Origin: Candidatus Mikella endobia
Lineage (GTDB): Bacteria > Pseudomonadota > Gammaproteobacteria > Enterobacterales > Enterobacteriaceae
Reading direction: 5' to 3'
NCBI RefSeq assembly: GCF_900048045.1
Contig: NZ_LN999831.1
Coordinates: 288,838 to 352,837 of the forward strand
DNA: 64,000 nucleotides
Shown: positions 63,628 through 64,000 of the stretch, in pieces
Layout of the letters: each line of letters opens with the position of its first letter
Position numbering within the stretch: position 1 is the stretch's first letter
Notes under the pieces: model-generated
The model's input: only the letters and a program-made list of their open reading frames with translations
Database searches by the model: none
Told to the model about the DNA's origin: nothing
Position numbers and translations under genes: made by a program

Positions 63628-64000
63628 GGTTGTATATTCCTTTTATATTAGTTTATATTCGCTCCTATTTATAGAGCTTATTTTTACTCAGATTCTGTTT
63701 GGTATTAATTAACACTATTAAATAAAATTTTGCTGTCACTTTCATAGTAATATTTGCATTACTGAAAATATTAGTACCTTAGATGTAAGATAATGTAATT
63801 ATACGTATGCATATTTAATGAATACGATTAATTTCGCGATACAGATTATGTGTGAAAATTATTGCTTGTAATGTCTACTACAGTTTCTTTACAATCATAG
63901 AAGTATACCATGTTAATAAGAATGTGTGTTACTACAATTTTTACTGAAAAAGTAAAACTTGAAATAAATATTTTTATCTGAAAAAAAGATAATTATTAAA
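63628..64000. other. Upstream region of the aceE operon
   Basis: About 370 bases to the window edge, A+T-rich and without an open frame. It should contain the pdh operon promoter reading leftward. No pdhR remnant recognised. Confidence 0.45.

Overview
The window looks like a stretch of chromosome from an obligate insect endosymbiont of the Gammaproteobacteria (Enterobacterales). By eye it is about two-thirds A+T. Almost every protein is a recognisable, slightly shortened version of its Escherichia coli counterpart. Short E. coli gene neighbourhoods survive (rplM-rpsI, rpsP-rimM-trmD-rplS, holC-valS-argI, glyW-cysT-leuZ, fabD-fabG-acpP, recC-recB-recD, leuW-glnU-metU-glnV, lipB-lipA, aceE-aceF-lpdA), with the genes between them deleted or rotting. 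A Baumannia-like symbiont would fit, but that identification is a guess from gene content; the sequence alone proves only the broader group. No insertion sequence, prophage, CRISPR array or foreign-looking island is visible.

Layout. 1-1000: 5' part of prfB (minus), with its programmed frameshift site. 1350-1660: a dead degQ. 2.7-7 kb: rplM-rpsI, rsmI, rnpB (RNase P RNA), sbcB, tRNA-Arg. 7.7-11.6 kb: cysS and dnaX (minus). 11.9-13.1 kb: a clear but dead ffh (SRP54), followed by rpsP-rimM-trmD-rplS. 15.4-20.1 kb: broken holC, valS, argI. 20.7-24.1 kb: asd, tRNA-Ser, fpr, a three-tRNA operon, rpmF. 25.1-29.4 kb: fabD-fabG-acpP and ligA with a decayed BRCT end. 29.6-40.3 kb: mutH, rppH, recC-recB-recD. 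40.4-45.2 kb: truA, gyrA and five tRNAs. 45.3-52.7 kb: ybeY, leuS, holA, lipB, lipA. 52.9-53.1 kb: an unassigned structured element. 53.4-63.6 kb: fldA, glnS, nfuA and the pyruvate dehydrogenase operon.

How the genes work together. Most of the window is translation (ribosomal proteins, five tRNA synthetases, tRNA and rRNA modification, RNase P, ten tRNAs) and DNA maintenance (RecBCD, exonuclease I, MutH, LigA, gyrase A, clamp-loader subunits). A second theme is lipoate and Fe-S chemistry: acpP/fab genes feed octanoyl-ACP to LipB, LipA inserts sulfur using electrons from Fpr and FldA, NfuA supplies Fe-S clusters, and the lipoylated product is AceF of pyruvate dehydrogenase.

The most notable observations are: loss of ffh; a UAA instead of UGA at the prfB frameshift site; mutH and lipB reading frames that seem to start at AUU; a first lipoyl domain of AceF without its lysine; trimmed replication and repair proteins (DnaX, HolC, LigA) beside an intact RecBCD; and an unidentified structured element near 53 kb. 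Long non-coding stretches (over 1 kb before rplM, fabD and nfuA) are consistent with ongoing gene loss.
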